8,260 nt of DNA from CAZODA01 sp964578485 (GCA_964578485.1 CAZODA010000084.1:1-8260), one strand, 5' to 3'. Positions 1 through 7,619 are shown, counted from the first letter of the stretch. Notes: generated by a model from the letters alone, not told the origin. Numbers and translations are program-made.

Positions 1-84
1 AAACTCAAAACCCTAAACTCAAAACCCTAAACTCAAAACCCTAAACTCAAAACCCTAAACTCAAAACCCAAAACTCAAAACCCA
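1..84. repeat. 14-bp tandem array (6 units), truncated by window edge
   Basis: Six head-to-tail 14-bp units fill positions 1-84. The first four are exactly AAACTCAAAACCCT and the last two end in A instead of T. Each unit is itself two related heptamers, AAACTCA and AAACCCT, so the underlying period is 7 bp (AAACYCW). The array begins at the window edge and probably continues beyond it. It ends 28 bp from the cusB stop codon, so it lies just downstream of the efflux operon. On the minus strand it is G/T-rich, with a GGG run every 14 nt. I see no hairpin terminator for the operon here. Such short intergenic arrays usually vary in copy number; no function can be assigned. Confidence 0.95.
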
Positions 85-95
85 TTTCTGTTTAC

Positions 96-123
96 TGTTC
101 ATTGATGATTGTTCACTGATGAT
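96..123. repeat. Direct duplication of a 14-bp unit overlapping the cusB stop
   Basis: Two adjacent copies of TGTTCAYTGATGAT occupy 96-109 and 110-123, differing at one base (T versus C). The second copy contains the cusB stop codon and its last codons, which encode the terminal histidines. The unit is unrelated in sequence to the neighbouring array but has the same 14-bp length. Confidence 0.8.
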
Positions 124-1831
124 GATGTGCTTCAAATGTTTTAATAATTTCACCACATCTTAACATGGATTCTCCAAAATAAGGATTTAGTATTTCTTCT
201 GTTTCACTTAGCCAATAGGCTCCTTTGTTATCTAAGGCCATAGGACAATAATCCACATAATATGTTATATGTCCGGGTTGAAAGCCTTCCATTGTTTCAA
301 TAATTGATTCTGAAAGTATTTCAAATGTTTCTCTTGCTTCTTCTAATGATGTGGCACTAATAATTTTTGCCGAAGACAACATTATGTTTTCATGAAGCTT
401 AGTCCAAACATCTTTTGCTTCTCCAGAAAGTTTTGCCGCATTTGCATGTTCTGTCTGATGTTGTAACTGCTCAGCTGCTCGTATTGAATTGTCAAGATTG
501 CTGTTAACTAAAGCCTGCTTAATATTTATATAGTTATTAATTAGTGAAGATAAGCTTTCTAAAAATTCATGTGGAGCTGTTAATGTTTTGCTTTCAGTGG
601 GTCTGTGCATCATACTGTAATTTCCCCTTAATTGCGCGGCAGCATCTATTGCAAAAGTACCACTTATAACAACTTCTTCACCTTCACTAAGGCCCGATAA
701 AATAATTTGTTCCTTACCGGCTCTTGCACCAAGCACTACTTCTCTCATTTCAAAGGTTGGAGTGTCATTATTTGGCACTTTAATATATACCACCGATCGC
801 GGCCCTGTCCATAACACTGCTGAAACAGGAATTACAAGTGCTTTTTCAGAGCGAGAGCTTGCTGTGGCATTTACAAACATTCCGGGTTTAATTTTTTTAT
901 GTGAATTATTAATTTCTAATCTTATGTTGGCGGTTCGCTTTTCTTGGTTAAGGAAGGGGTCAATATAATTTATTGTTGAATGGAATTCTTCACCGGGCAA
1001 TGCTGAAACAGTAAATGTGACATGATCGCCAGTGTTAAGCCATTGTAAATCCGATTCATAGGCATCAAGAAATACCCAAACACTTTTCAGAGACACTATG
1101 TCGAAAAGTTTCATCCCTTTTGTAACATAATCACCTTGAGCAATATATCGCGACTCAACTATGCCATCAGTTGTAGCATAAATGTCAAATAAAGAGCGAA
1201 CTTTTCCTTCATTTTCGATTTCATCAATCTGTGTTTCACTAATATTCCATAATTTCAGCCTTTCTTTGGCTGCTTCATATAATAGAGGAAATTTATTTTT
1301 ATTCTTGTTTGCTTCAAGTAATTCCTGTTGTGCTGAAATAAGCTCTGGAGAATAGATTGTAGCAAGCTTTTGACCGCGTTCAACTTCCTGACCGGTATAA
1401 TTAATTAGTAAATTTTCTATCCTTCCACTGAAATTGGCAGAAATGGAAGAGATATTATGTTCGTTTAAAACAACTTTCCCTGTGAGAAAAAGATCTCTTC
1501 CGGCCTCCTTTATTGCAGCCCTTGTTGTTTGTACATTTGCTAAAGCTGATGCCTCCTCCGACATGCTGAAGCTAAAGTGATCATGTCCGGCACTGCTGCT
1601 AAGGGCATCAGAAACAGGAATTAAATCCATTCCGCAAATAGGGCAAGTTCCGGGTTCGCTTTGTCTTATTTGAGGGTGCATTGAACAGGTCCATTCAACT
1701 ATTGCTTCAGAATGATCATGAATAGATTCATCATGGCTGACTTCCCTGGCTGGGAAAAATAATGCTGTTATTAAAATCCCTACTACAAGACCTGAGATAG
1801 TAAGAATCCAATCTCTCTTTCTAAATTTCAT
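113..1831 (-). CDS. cusB: RND efflux periplasmic adaptor (CusB-like) with heavy-metal-binding and DUF3347-like domains
   Basis: Membrane-fusion subunit that would link the CusA-like permease to the outer-membrane channel and hand over metal in the periplasm. An N-terminal membrane anchor/signal lies at about residues 8-27, with no lipobox Cys. A short heavy-metal-binding motif follows at about 46-72 (C49, M51, H52, then C63-P-I-C66-G-M68). The adaptor core (barrel-sandwich hybrid, helical hairpin about 163-200, beta-barrel) spans about 110-400, including the KPGMFV motif near 315-320. The C-terminal part (about 420-567) looks like DUF3347: a four-helix-like stretch ending in YCPMA (C529), a WLS motif, NPYFG and C559. 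It ends in HHH-Q. Histidines also cluster at 33-40 and 83-85. The ATG is preceded by a strong AAGGAGA at 9 nt. It is the last gene of the operon, 2 nt after cusC. Family assignment is firm; Cu/Ag specificity is inferred from the domains and the partner permease. Confidence 0.93.
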   Translation of the reverse strand: MKFRKRDWILTISGLVVGILITALFFPAREVSHDESIHDHSEAIVEWTCSMHPQIRQSEPGTCPICGMDLIPVSDALSSSAGHDHFSFSMSEEASALANVQTTRAAIKEAGRDLFLTGKVVLNEHNISSISANFSGRIENLLINYTGQEVERGQKLATIYSPELISAQQELLEANKNKNKFPLLYEAAKERLKLWNISETQIDEIENEGKVRSLFDIYATTDGIVESRYIAQGDYVTKGMKLFDIVSLKSVWVFLDAYESDLQWLNTGDHVTFTVSALPGEEFHSTINYIDPFLNQEKRTANIRLEINNSHKKIKPGMFVNATASSRSEKALVIPVSAVLWTGPRSVVYIKVPNNDTPTFEMREVVLGARAGKEQIILSGLSEGEEVVISGTFAIDAAAQLRGNYSMMHRPTESKTLTAPHEFLESLSSLINNYINIKQALVNSNLDNSIRAAEQLQHQTEHANAAKLSGEAKDVWTKLHENIMLSSAKIISATSLEEARETFEILSESIIETMEGFQPGHITYYVDYCPMALDNKGAYWLSETEEILNPYFGESMLRCGEIIKTFEAHHHQ

Positions 1832-1833
1832 AA

Positions 1834-3084
1834 TTAAAAATCTCCTTTTATTTTTTCAATAGTTGCTAATGCCATTTTATTATCTCGATAAGCTTTTGCC
1901 GTGTTTAAACGATAATCAGCAAGTTGTTGCTGCATGCGTATAATTTGTTCAAATTCATTTTTTCCTGAGATATAGTCAGATAAAAGTATGTCAATAATTT
2001 GTTCTGCCAATTCTGTTTGTTCCTTATAGAGATTAATTTCACGCTTTGATTGCCGTAGAAGATTAATTGCATCTTTAAATTCTGTGGTCAAGAAATTTTC
2101 TGCAGCAACTTGTTGATAATTTGCGCTTTGTTGAAGTATCTCTGCCTCACGTATAGAAGCTTTATATTTTTTACGCCAAATAGGAAGAGAAAGTGAAACA
2201 ACGGGCATAAGCATATTTTTTCCATTCATAGTGCTTCCAACACTTTCATTAGATTCAAAAATGCTGTAATTAAGTCCCAAACCAAATTCAGGTAAACTCA
2301 TACGACGCCTTGAAACTTCCATAGCCTGAAAAGCAGCTTGTTCTATTTTATATCTTCGAAGTGTTGGATTATTTGCAATCAAATCTTCAAAAATTAATGA
2401 ATCAGCATCGATGTAAACAATGTCGCTAAGCTTATCATTAATCTCAATATGCTGATGTGCTTCACGATTTAGAAGTTTGTTGAACTTAACAAGAAGTACT
2501 TCAAATTTATCGTCTAAATATTCTAATTCGGCTGTTAAAACATTTTGCTCCATTTTTATAGCTAAGACCTCTGATGTGCTTCCAATGCCGGCACGTACAT
2601 TGTTAGTGGCAATTTGTTCAACTGTTTGTAATAAATGAAGCTGTTGCTGTTTTATTTCTTTATCAGCATCAAGCATATGTAAATCCCACCATATTTGTTT
2701 TATTTCATAAAATACTTCTGCTCCGGCATTTCTGAATTTTTCATAACTAGCCAAAGCAAGCTGAGATGCTTCATCTCTTGCTGCTGACAGAGTACCAAAC
2801 CATGGAAACATTTGCATTAATGTTATATCACCAATTTGATCCCCTGCAAATCGTTCCATAGGACTGAAAAATATGCCAAAGGATAATTGCGGATCGGGAA
2901 GGGCACCAAACTGTTGAACCTTTTCGAGGGCAGCACTATACTCTTGATAATATGCCTTAAGTTCCGGATTGTTCTCGGCAGCAATGTGCAGATAGTCATC
3001 AAGACTTTGTCCACTTATATGCCATGAAAAAAACATGAAAAAAAACAAAATAAAAATTTGTTTTTTCTTATTTTGAATATTCAT
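1834..3084 (-). CDS. cusC: TolC-family outer-membrane efflux channel (CusC-like)
   Basis: Outer-membrane channel of the tripartite metal pump. Residues 1-25 form a Sec signal peptide: lysines at 6-8, a very hydrophobic Phe-rich core at 10-20, and probable cleavage after SG25. There is no cysteine for lipidation, unlike E. coli CusC, which is a lipoprotein. The mature protein begins with the usual OEP start (SLDDYLHIAAENNPELKA) and has the QMFPWFG motif at 91-97 common in this branch. Two TolC-type helical repeats follow (long alpha-hairpins about 105-200 and 300-412), with LNREAHQ between repeats and the second-half motif SLPIW. At 416 aa it is near full length for the family. Its start codon lies inside the end of cusA (17-nt overlap in another frame), and no good Shine-Dalgarno is visible, which suggests translational coupling. 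Role is firm from family and context; the substrate is inferred. Confidence 0.92.
   Translation of the reverse strand: MNIQNKKKQIFILFFFMFFSWHISGQSLDDYLHIAAENNPELKAYYQEYSAALEKVQQFGALPDPQLSFGIFFSPMERFAGDQIGDITLMQMFPWFGTLSAARDEASQLALASYEKFRNAGAEVFYEIKQIWWDLHMLDADKEIKQQQLHLLQTVEQIATNNVRAGIGSTSEVLAIKMEQNVLTAELEYLDDKFEVLLVKFNKLLNREAHQHIEINDKLSDIVYIDADSLIFEDLIANNPTLRRYKIEQAAFQAMEVSRRRMSLPEFGLGLNYSIFESNESVGSTMNGKNMLMPVVSLSLPIWRKKYKASIREAEILQQSANYQQVAAENFLTTEFKDAINLLRQSKREINLYKEQTELAEQIIDILLSDYISGKNEFEQIIRMQQQLADYRLNTAKAYRDNKMALATIEKIKGDF
1841..1847 (-). promoter_or_regulatory. Strong Shine-Dalgarno of cusB, inside the end of cusC
   Basis: The minus-strand sequence AAGGAGA lies 9 nt before the cusB ATG and within the last codons of cusC (Lys-Gly-Asp-Phe-stop). 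It is the only canonical ribosome binding site in the operon. It fixes the cusB start and would let cusB be translated at its own rate. Confidence 0.8.
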
Positions 3085-6000
3085 TTCTTTTGATTTTAAT
3101 TTCTTCTTTAAAAGAATAAAGAACAGGTACTAAAAATAGGGTGACAAAGGCTATTGTCATACCTCCAAAGGCAGGAATAGCCATAGGAATCATTATATCT
3201 GCTCCTCTGCCTGATGATGTTAAAACCGGTAGCAGAGCTAAAAGAGTTGTTGCAGTGGTCATTAAACAGGGACGAACTCTTTTCATTCCTGCTTCCAAAA
3301 CAGCTTTTCTGATTTCAGGGATACTTTTCGGCTGATATTTTCGAAAATTATCGGTTAAATAAGTTGCTATTACCACTCCGTCATCTGTTGCAATTCCAAA
3401 AAGTGCAATAAATCCAACCCAAACAGCAATACTCAGATTATAAGGTTTTATCTGCATCCATTCCCTCATGTTTGTTCCAAGAAGTTCTACGTTCAGAAAC
3501 CATTCCTGAGAATAAAACCATAACATTATAAATCCACCTGAAAATGCAAGAGCAATAGCTGAAAAAATAATTAAGGATGTTGATGCAGACCTAAATTGAA
3601 AATATAGCAACAAAAATATAATGATCAGTACAATTGGAATTATAACAGAAAGACGCTTTTCAGCCCTTATTTGATTGATATAACTCCCTGAAAACTGATA
3701 GTTTATACCGTCAGGAACTATTAGATCACCATTATTGATTAAATATCTGAGATGGTTTTGTGCATCGTTTACAACAGTCCCCTCTGCATAGCCATCTAAT
3801 TTGTCGAAGAGTATATAGCCTACCAAGAAATTGTTTTCACTCCTTATCATTGTAGGACCAGAACGATAAGTTATTTCTGCTATTTCTTCCAAAGGAATTT
3901 CTACTCCGTCGGAAGTAGGTATTAAAATACGCTTCATTTGTTCGTAGTCGTCGCGCCACTCGCGAGCATAACGGACTCGTATATTGAAGCGTTCTCGTCC
4001 TTCAACAGTGGTGGACAGGCTTATACCTCCAATCAGAGCTTCAATATAATATTGGAAATCACCAATAGTGATACCATGTTTTGCCAATAACAATCTGTTG
4101 GGTTTTATTTCTAAATAAGGCTTGCCAAGATTGCGATCTGTAAAAACTGATTGAGCTTTTATGGCAGGAACTTGCCTTAAAGCTTCCTCCATTTCAAGGC
4201 TAAAGGATTCGATTGTTTCCATGTCAGGACCAAACACTTTTATTCCCATAGGAGCGCTCATGCCCGTTTGAAGCATAACAAGACGTGTTTCAATGGGCTG
4301 AAGTTTTGGAGCTGATGTTAGTCCGGGAATATCCTCAATTACCATTACAATTTCATTCCAAATATCGTCGGGAGTTTTTATATGTTCCCTCCATTGCCTG
4401 AAATAATGACCTCGCTTATGTTTAATCAGATAAGGGATTACTTCAGAATATTTTACTTTGGTCAATAATGTATCCTTGTTAGAATTGCCAAGTATGCTGT
4501 TCGAGTCGTAATCGAACCAAACAGCCTTATCGTTATTGGAGATCTTTAATAAATTGCCGGAAACAATGGCATCAAGTTCAAAGTGTCCTTTTTTGTCAAC
4601 TTTAAATCTCTCAGGATATCCGTTCTTATTAGTTAGATACTCGGATCGGTAATGTATAACATTTTCAAACATGGTCATAGGTGCCGGATCTAAAGCACTT
4701 TCGGCTCTACCTGCCTTTCCTGTTACCATTTCAATTTCAGGTATTGCCTCTACACGCATATCTAACTGACTTAAATATCTTATATTAGCATCAACACCTG
4801 CATGGGGCATACTTGTTGGCATTAATAAAAATGCCCCTTCATCAAGGGCCGGCATAAACTCTTTGCCCATACCGGGAAAGCTATGGTGTAAAGTACTCCA
4901 GACTTTGGTGGTGCGAATATTCCATCCTGCTTTGTCGGTAATTCCGGAAACAAAACCAAATACTTTGGAAAAACCAAACCAGATATTGATTCCTGGAAGT
5001 ATGAGTAATAAAACTATAAAAAGGAAAATCTTTTTGTGATTCAAACACCAATTAAGCACTAGCGGATAAAAATGAATGAAAACTTTAAAAATGCCCAAAA
5101 CCGATGCTGCAATAAAGATTACAAATATAAAGTTGGTAAAACGACTGTTTTTTACTCCAAGTGGAAGCCATTCTGTTGATAAAAGCCAGGTAACTGCTAA
5201 TGCTATAATGCCAATGATTATAATATTATGATGCTTAATGATAAACTCTGAGAATTTCTTGTGTTTTATTGTGCCGTTTTCAATAAGAAACTTGGAAATA
5301 TTTGCTACAGCCAAAAGCAAAAGTGTAATACCCGCCCATGGTAAAAACCATATAAAAATTAACCCGAAAATAAATACAGATAAATTGATGCAAAAATTTA
5401 TCCTTTTTCTTTTTATTTTAATCCCTAAAAGCCAATGCGCCAGTGCCGGGAGCATGGTAATAGTAATTATCAGGGATGATACAAGGGCGAAAGTTTTAGT
5501 AAAGGCCAGCGGACCAAACATTTTGCCTTCTGCATGTTCAAGTGAAAATATTGGTACAAAACTTACTATTGTTGTGGCAGCCGCTGTTACTATAGCAGGA
5601 GCAACTTCTGTAGAAGCATCATAAACTATCTCAAATAAAGACTTGTCATGTGGCGCTTCATCCTTGTGCCTTAATATATTTTCACTAAGAATAATTCCCA
5701 AATCTACAAGAGCTCCAATGGCTATGGCAATTCCGGAAAGTGCTACTATATTGGCTTCTACTCCAACATAACGCATCATAATGAATGTCATTAAAACAGC
5801 TAGGGGTAAGAGTGCAGATATCATCATAGAAGCACGTAGATTCATTACCATGATGATAATAACAATAATCGTTATGATGATTTGTAGATTAATAGCCTCA
5901 TAAAGGGTTCCCAGTGTTTCATAAATTAGCTCTGTACGATCATAAAAAGGAACTATAGTAACTTTTGAAATAGTGCCGTCATCAAGTAAACGTGACGGTA

Positions 6001-6997
6001 AACCATCGGAAATTTCTTCTATTTTCTTTTTTACATTCTCAATAGTACTAAGAGGATTTTCACCATAACGGGCCACAACAACCCCTCCCACAGCTTCAGA
6101 ACCCCCTTTGTCCAATACCCCTCCATGAGCTCTTGAAGCAGGCCCTAAAGTTACTCGGGCGATATCTTTTATTTTGATGGGAATATTAGAGTTAACCTTG
6201 ACTACACTTTCTTCTATGTCTTCAAGAGATTTTACATAACCTAAAGCCCTTACATAATATTCTGCCAAATTTAATTCAACAGTTCCGGCACCTATATCTA
6301 AATTACTTGATCTCACCGCCTCAATAGCTTCCATAACTTTCACTTTATGAACTTTCATTGCTACAGGATCAAGATCAACCTGATATTCCCGAACATGACC
6401 CCCCACAGAGGCAACCTCCGAAACGCCCTGAGCCGACATGAGAGAATTACGTATGTAAAAATCTTGAATAGTACGTAACTCATGTAAATCCCAACCTCCA
6501 ACAGGCTTGCCACTTGGATCGCGACCCTCAAGAGTGTACCAGAAAATCTGACCAAGCCCCGTTGCATCAGGACCCAAGGATGGATTAACATCTGATGGTA
6601 TAAGGCCGGGAGGTAAAGCATTGAGCTTTTCAAGTAAACGAGTGCGACTCCAATAATAATCAACCTTGTCATCAAAAATTACATAAATACTCGAAAAACC
6701 ATACATAGAACTGCTGCGAATACTGCTTACCCCGGGTAAACCCATTAGTACCGAAGTTAAAGGATAAGTGATTTGGTCCTCAATATCCTCCGGGCTTCTT
6801 CCAGGCCATTCTGTGAAAATAATCTGCTGGTTTTCACCTATATCGGGAATGGCATCAACAGGTATAGGATCACGAGGAAGAAAATCAATATCCCAATTAA
6901 AGGGAGCAGTTATAACTCCCCAAGCTACAATGAGTACAAAAAATAAAAAGGTAACTAATTTGTTCTCAAGGAAAAACTTGATGATTCTGTTTAACAT
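3068..6997 (-). CDS. cusA: Heavy-metal efflux RND permease (CusA/CzcA family), long form
   Basis: Inner-membrane proton-driven pump of the HME-RND family. TM1 is at about 13-31; the family motif PVDAIPDIGENQ is at 46-57, followed by the EWPGRSPEDIEDQITYPL region. TM2-TM6 lie at about 370-522, with the TM4 signature GIAIAIGALVD (D432). TM7 is near 655-676 and TM8-TM12 at about 1117-1294, with GIATDDG (D1205, D1206) in TM10. Porter-domain residues aligning with the E. coli CusA methionine triad are M776 and M908, while the third position is I976. At 1309 aa it is some 260 residues longer than E. coli CusA. The extra length sits mainly in a hydrophobic insertion (about 525-645) and a porter-domain insertion (about 785-870). 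An in-frame TAA lies just upstream, so this ATG is the first possible; no Shine-Dalgarno is visible. It is the first gene of the operon. Cu(I)/Ag(I) is the best substrate guess; other metals remain possible. Confidence 0.93.
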   Translation of the reverse strand: MLNRIIKFFLENKLVTFLFFVLIVAWGVITAPFNWDIDFLPRDPIPVDAIPDIGENQQIIFTEWPGRSPEDIEDQITYPLTSVLMGLPGVSSIRSSSMYGFSSIYVIFDDKVDYYWSRTRLLEKLNALPPGLIPSDVNPSLGPDATGLGQIFWYTLEGRDPSGKPVGGWDLHELRTIQDFYIRNSLMSAQGVSEVASVGGHVREYQVDLDPVAMKVHKVKVMEAIEAVRSSNLDIGAGTVELNLAEYYVRALGYVKSLEDIEESVVKVNSNIPIKIKDIARVTLGPASRAHGGVLDKGGSEAVGGVVVARYGENPLSTIENVKKKIEEISDGLPSRLLDDGTISKVTIVPFYDRTELIYETLGTLYEAINLQIIITIIVIIIMVMNLRASMMISALLPLAVLMTFIMMRYVGVEANIVALSGIAIAIGALVDLGIILSENILRHKDEAPHDKSLFEIVYDASTEVAPAIVTAAATTIVSFVPIFSLEHAEGKMFGPLAFTKTFALVSSLIITITMLPALAHWLLGIKIKRKRINFCINLSVFIFGLIFIWFLPWAGITLLLLAVANISKFLIENGTIKHKKFSEFIIKHHNIIIIGIIALAVTWLLSTEWLPLGVKNSRFTNFIFVIFIAASVLGIFKVFIHFYPLVLNWCLNHKKIFLFIVLLLILPGINIWFGFSKVFGFVSGITDKAGWNIRTTKVWSTLHHSFPGMGKEFMPALDEGAFLLMPTSMPHAGVDANIRYLSQLDMRVEAIPEIEMVTGKAGRAESALDPAPMTMFENVIHYRSEYLTNKNGYPERFKVDKKGHFELDAIVSGNLLKISNNDKAVWFDYDSNSILGNSNKDTLLTKVKYSEVIPYLIKHKRGHYFRQWREHIKTPDDIWNEIVMVIEDIPGLTSAPKLQPIETRLVMLQTGMSAPMGIKVFGPDMETIESFSLEMEEALRQVPAIKAQSVFTDRNLGKPYLEIKPNRLLLAKHGITIGDFQYYIEALIGGISLSTTVEGRERFNIRVRYAREWRDDYEQMKRILIPTSDGVEIPLEEIAEITYRSGPTMIRSENNFLVGYILFDKLDGYAEGTVVNDAQNHLRYLINNGDLIVPDGINYQFSGSYINQIRAEKRLSVIIPIVLIIIFLLLYFQFRSASTSLIIFSAIALAFSGGFIMLWFYSQEWFLNVELLGTNMREWMQIKPYNLSIAVWVGFIALFGIATDDGVVIATYLTDNFRKYQPKSIPEIRKAVLEAGMKRVRPCLMTTATTLLALLPVLTSSGRGADIMIPMAIPAFGGMTIAFVTLFLVPVLYSFKEEIKIKRNEYSK

Positions 6998-7102
6998 GGT
7001 TTTTGGATGTTTGATTTCTTAAAATCAGAAAATTTGAAACTACATCAGAATTATATATAAGTCTATTCTTTGTCTTTACTCAACACACATTATATAATAC
7101 TT
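6998..7102 (-). promoter_or_regulatory. Presumed promoter/leader region of the cusACB operon
   Basis: This AT-rich stretch lies directly upstream of cusA and must carry, or be close to, the operon promoter. No perfect Bacteroidota promoter (TTTG, about 19 nt, TAnnTTTG) was found on the minus strand. The best generic candidates are TTGAGT (7078-7083) with TTATAT (7055-7060) at 17-nt spacing, and TATAAT-like hexamers at 7050-7055 and 7089-7094. These are weak because the DNA is so AT-rich. No clear metal-regulator operator dyad was recognised. A small 5-3-5 dyad, AACAT-AAA-ATGTT, lies further out at 7145-7157. Confidence 0.25.
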
Positions 7103-7338
7103 ATGAGGGCAAAATGTTCTACAAATTGCCGGTTTTTTCGGGAAAACATAAAATGTTATAAAAAATTCAAGGAAATATGTAAAAAGCTATATATAACTGC
7201 TGAATCCAATAATGCTTATTCCTTGAAGAATATTTAAAACTTATTGAAAAATATGATCTGAAAAGTGATCCCTATGAATAAATAATTGTTTTTGTTGGAA
7301 AAATTGAGCTTGAAGATAAAGACTTTAAGCTTTTTTGA
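7103..7338 (+). pseudogene. Small cysteine-rich ORF or decayed small gene, unrecognised
   Basis: An ATG at 7103 opens a 44-codon frame ending at TAA 7235-7237. It encodes a Lys-rich peptide beginning MRAKCSTNCRFF, with cysteines at residues 5, 9, 18 and 26. Where it ends, another frame reads on as EEYLKLIEKYDLKSDPYE, meets a TAA at 7279-7281, and then continues for 18 codons with protein-like composition to TGA 7336-7338. One frameshift plus one nonsense change (for example CAA to TAA) would join these into a single protein of about 78 residues. An intrinsic terminator overlaps the 3' end, which supports a former or present transcription unit on this strand. I do not recognise the protein. 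It could equally be chance reading in AT-rich DNA, or a short peptide or RNA gene. Confidence 0.25.
7308..7336 (+). terminator. Intrinsic terminator before the tRNA promoter
   Basis: GCTTGAAG (7308-7315) pairs with CTTTAAGC (7323-7330), with one G-U pair, around a 7-nt loop. The stem is followed immediately by six T residues (7331-7336). It would end plus-strand transcription coming from the 7103-7300 region, ahead of the tRNA promoter. The stem is only moderately GC-rich. Confidence 0.55.
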
Positions 7339-7347
7339 TTTATTTCT

Positions 7348-7378
7348 TTTGCAGTTGTCAATCTATTTTATACATTTG
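7348..7378 (+). promoter_or_regulatory. Bacteroidota primary-sigma promoter for the tRNA operon
   Basis: TTTG at 7348-7351 is followed by a 19-nt spacer and TACATTTG at 7371-7378. This matches exactly the Bacteroidota consensus described for the major sigma factor (TTTG at -33 and TAnnTTTG at -7). Transcription should start near 7383-7387, some 35-40 nt upstream of tRNA-Ser. Confidence 0.8.
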
Positions 7379-7421
7379 CATTCGCAATTCCAAAGGGCAT
7401 TGCAGAGTTATTTTTTACACC

Positions 7422-7512
<91 letters not shown>

Positions 7513-7527
7513 CCGGAAAAAAAATAT

Positions 7528-7602
7528 CGGGGTGTAGCGCAGTCCGGTTAGCGCACCTGGTTTGGGACCAGGGGGTCGTGAGTTCGAATCCCACCACCCC
7601 GA
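7528..7602 (+). tRNA. tRNA-Pro (anticodon UGG)
   Basis: This is a 75-nt class I tRNA, 17 nt after tRNA-Ser and probably co-transcribed with it. The acceptor stem CGGGGTG/CACCCCG is 7528-7534 with 7595-7601, and the discriminator is A7602. The anticodon stem CCTGG/CCAGG (7556-7560, 7568-7572) holds the loop TTTGGGA with anticodon TGG at 7563-7565. The T-loop TTCGAAT is at 7583-7589. The T-stem (7578-7582 with 7590-7594) contains one A-C mismatch (7581/7591). CCA is not encoded. Confidence 0.95.
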
Positions 7603-7619
7603 CAAATACTAAATACGAT

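Noticed and set aside
1..84. CRISPR array or true telomere
   Set aside because: There are no spacers between units, so it is not CRISPR. The heptamers resemble a telomere repeat only by chance, and the array abuts an ordinary bacterial operon.
762..968. 68-codon plus-strand open frame inside cusB
   Set aside because: Antisense to the conserved adaptor core; no independent evidence.
5238..5624. 128-codon plus-strand open frame inside cusA
   Set aside because: Antisense shadow of membrane-helix codons in cusA, which has clear family motifs throughout.
6361..6675. 104-codon minus-strand open frame in another phase of cusA
   Set aside because: Lies wholly within the conserved N-terminal porter region of cusA; no start signal or domain.
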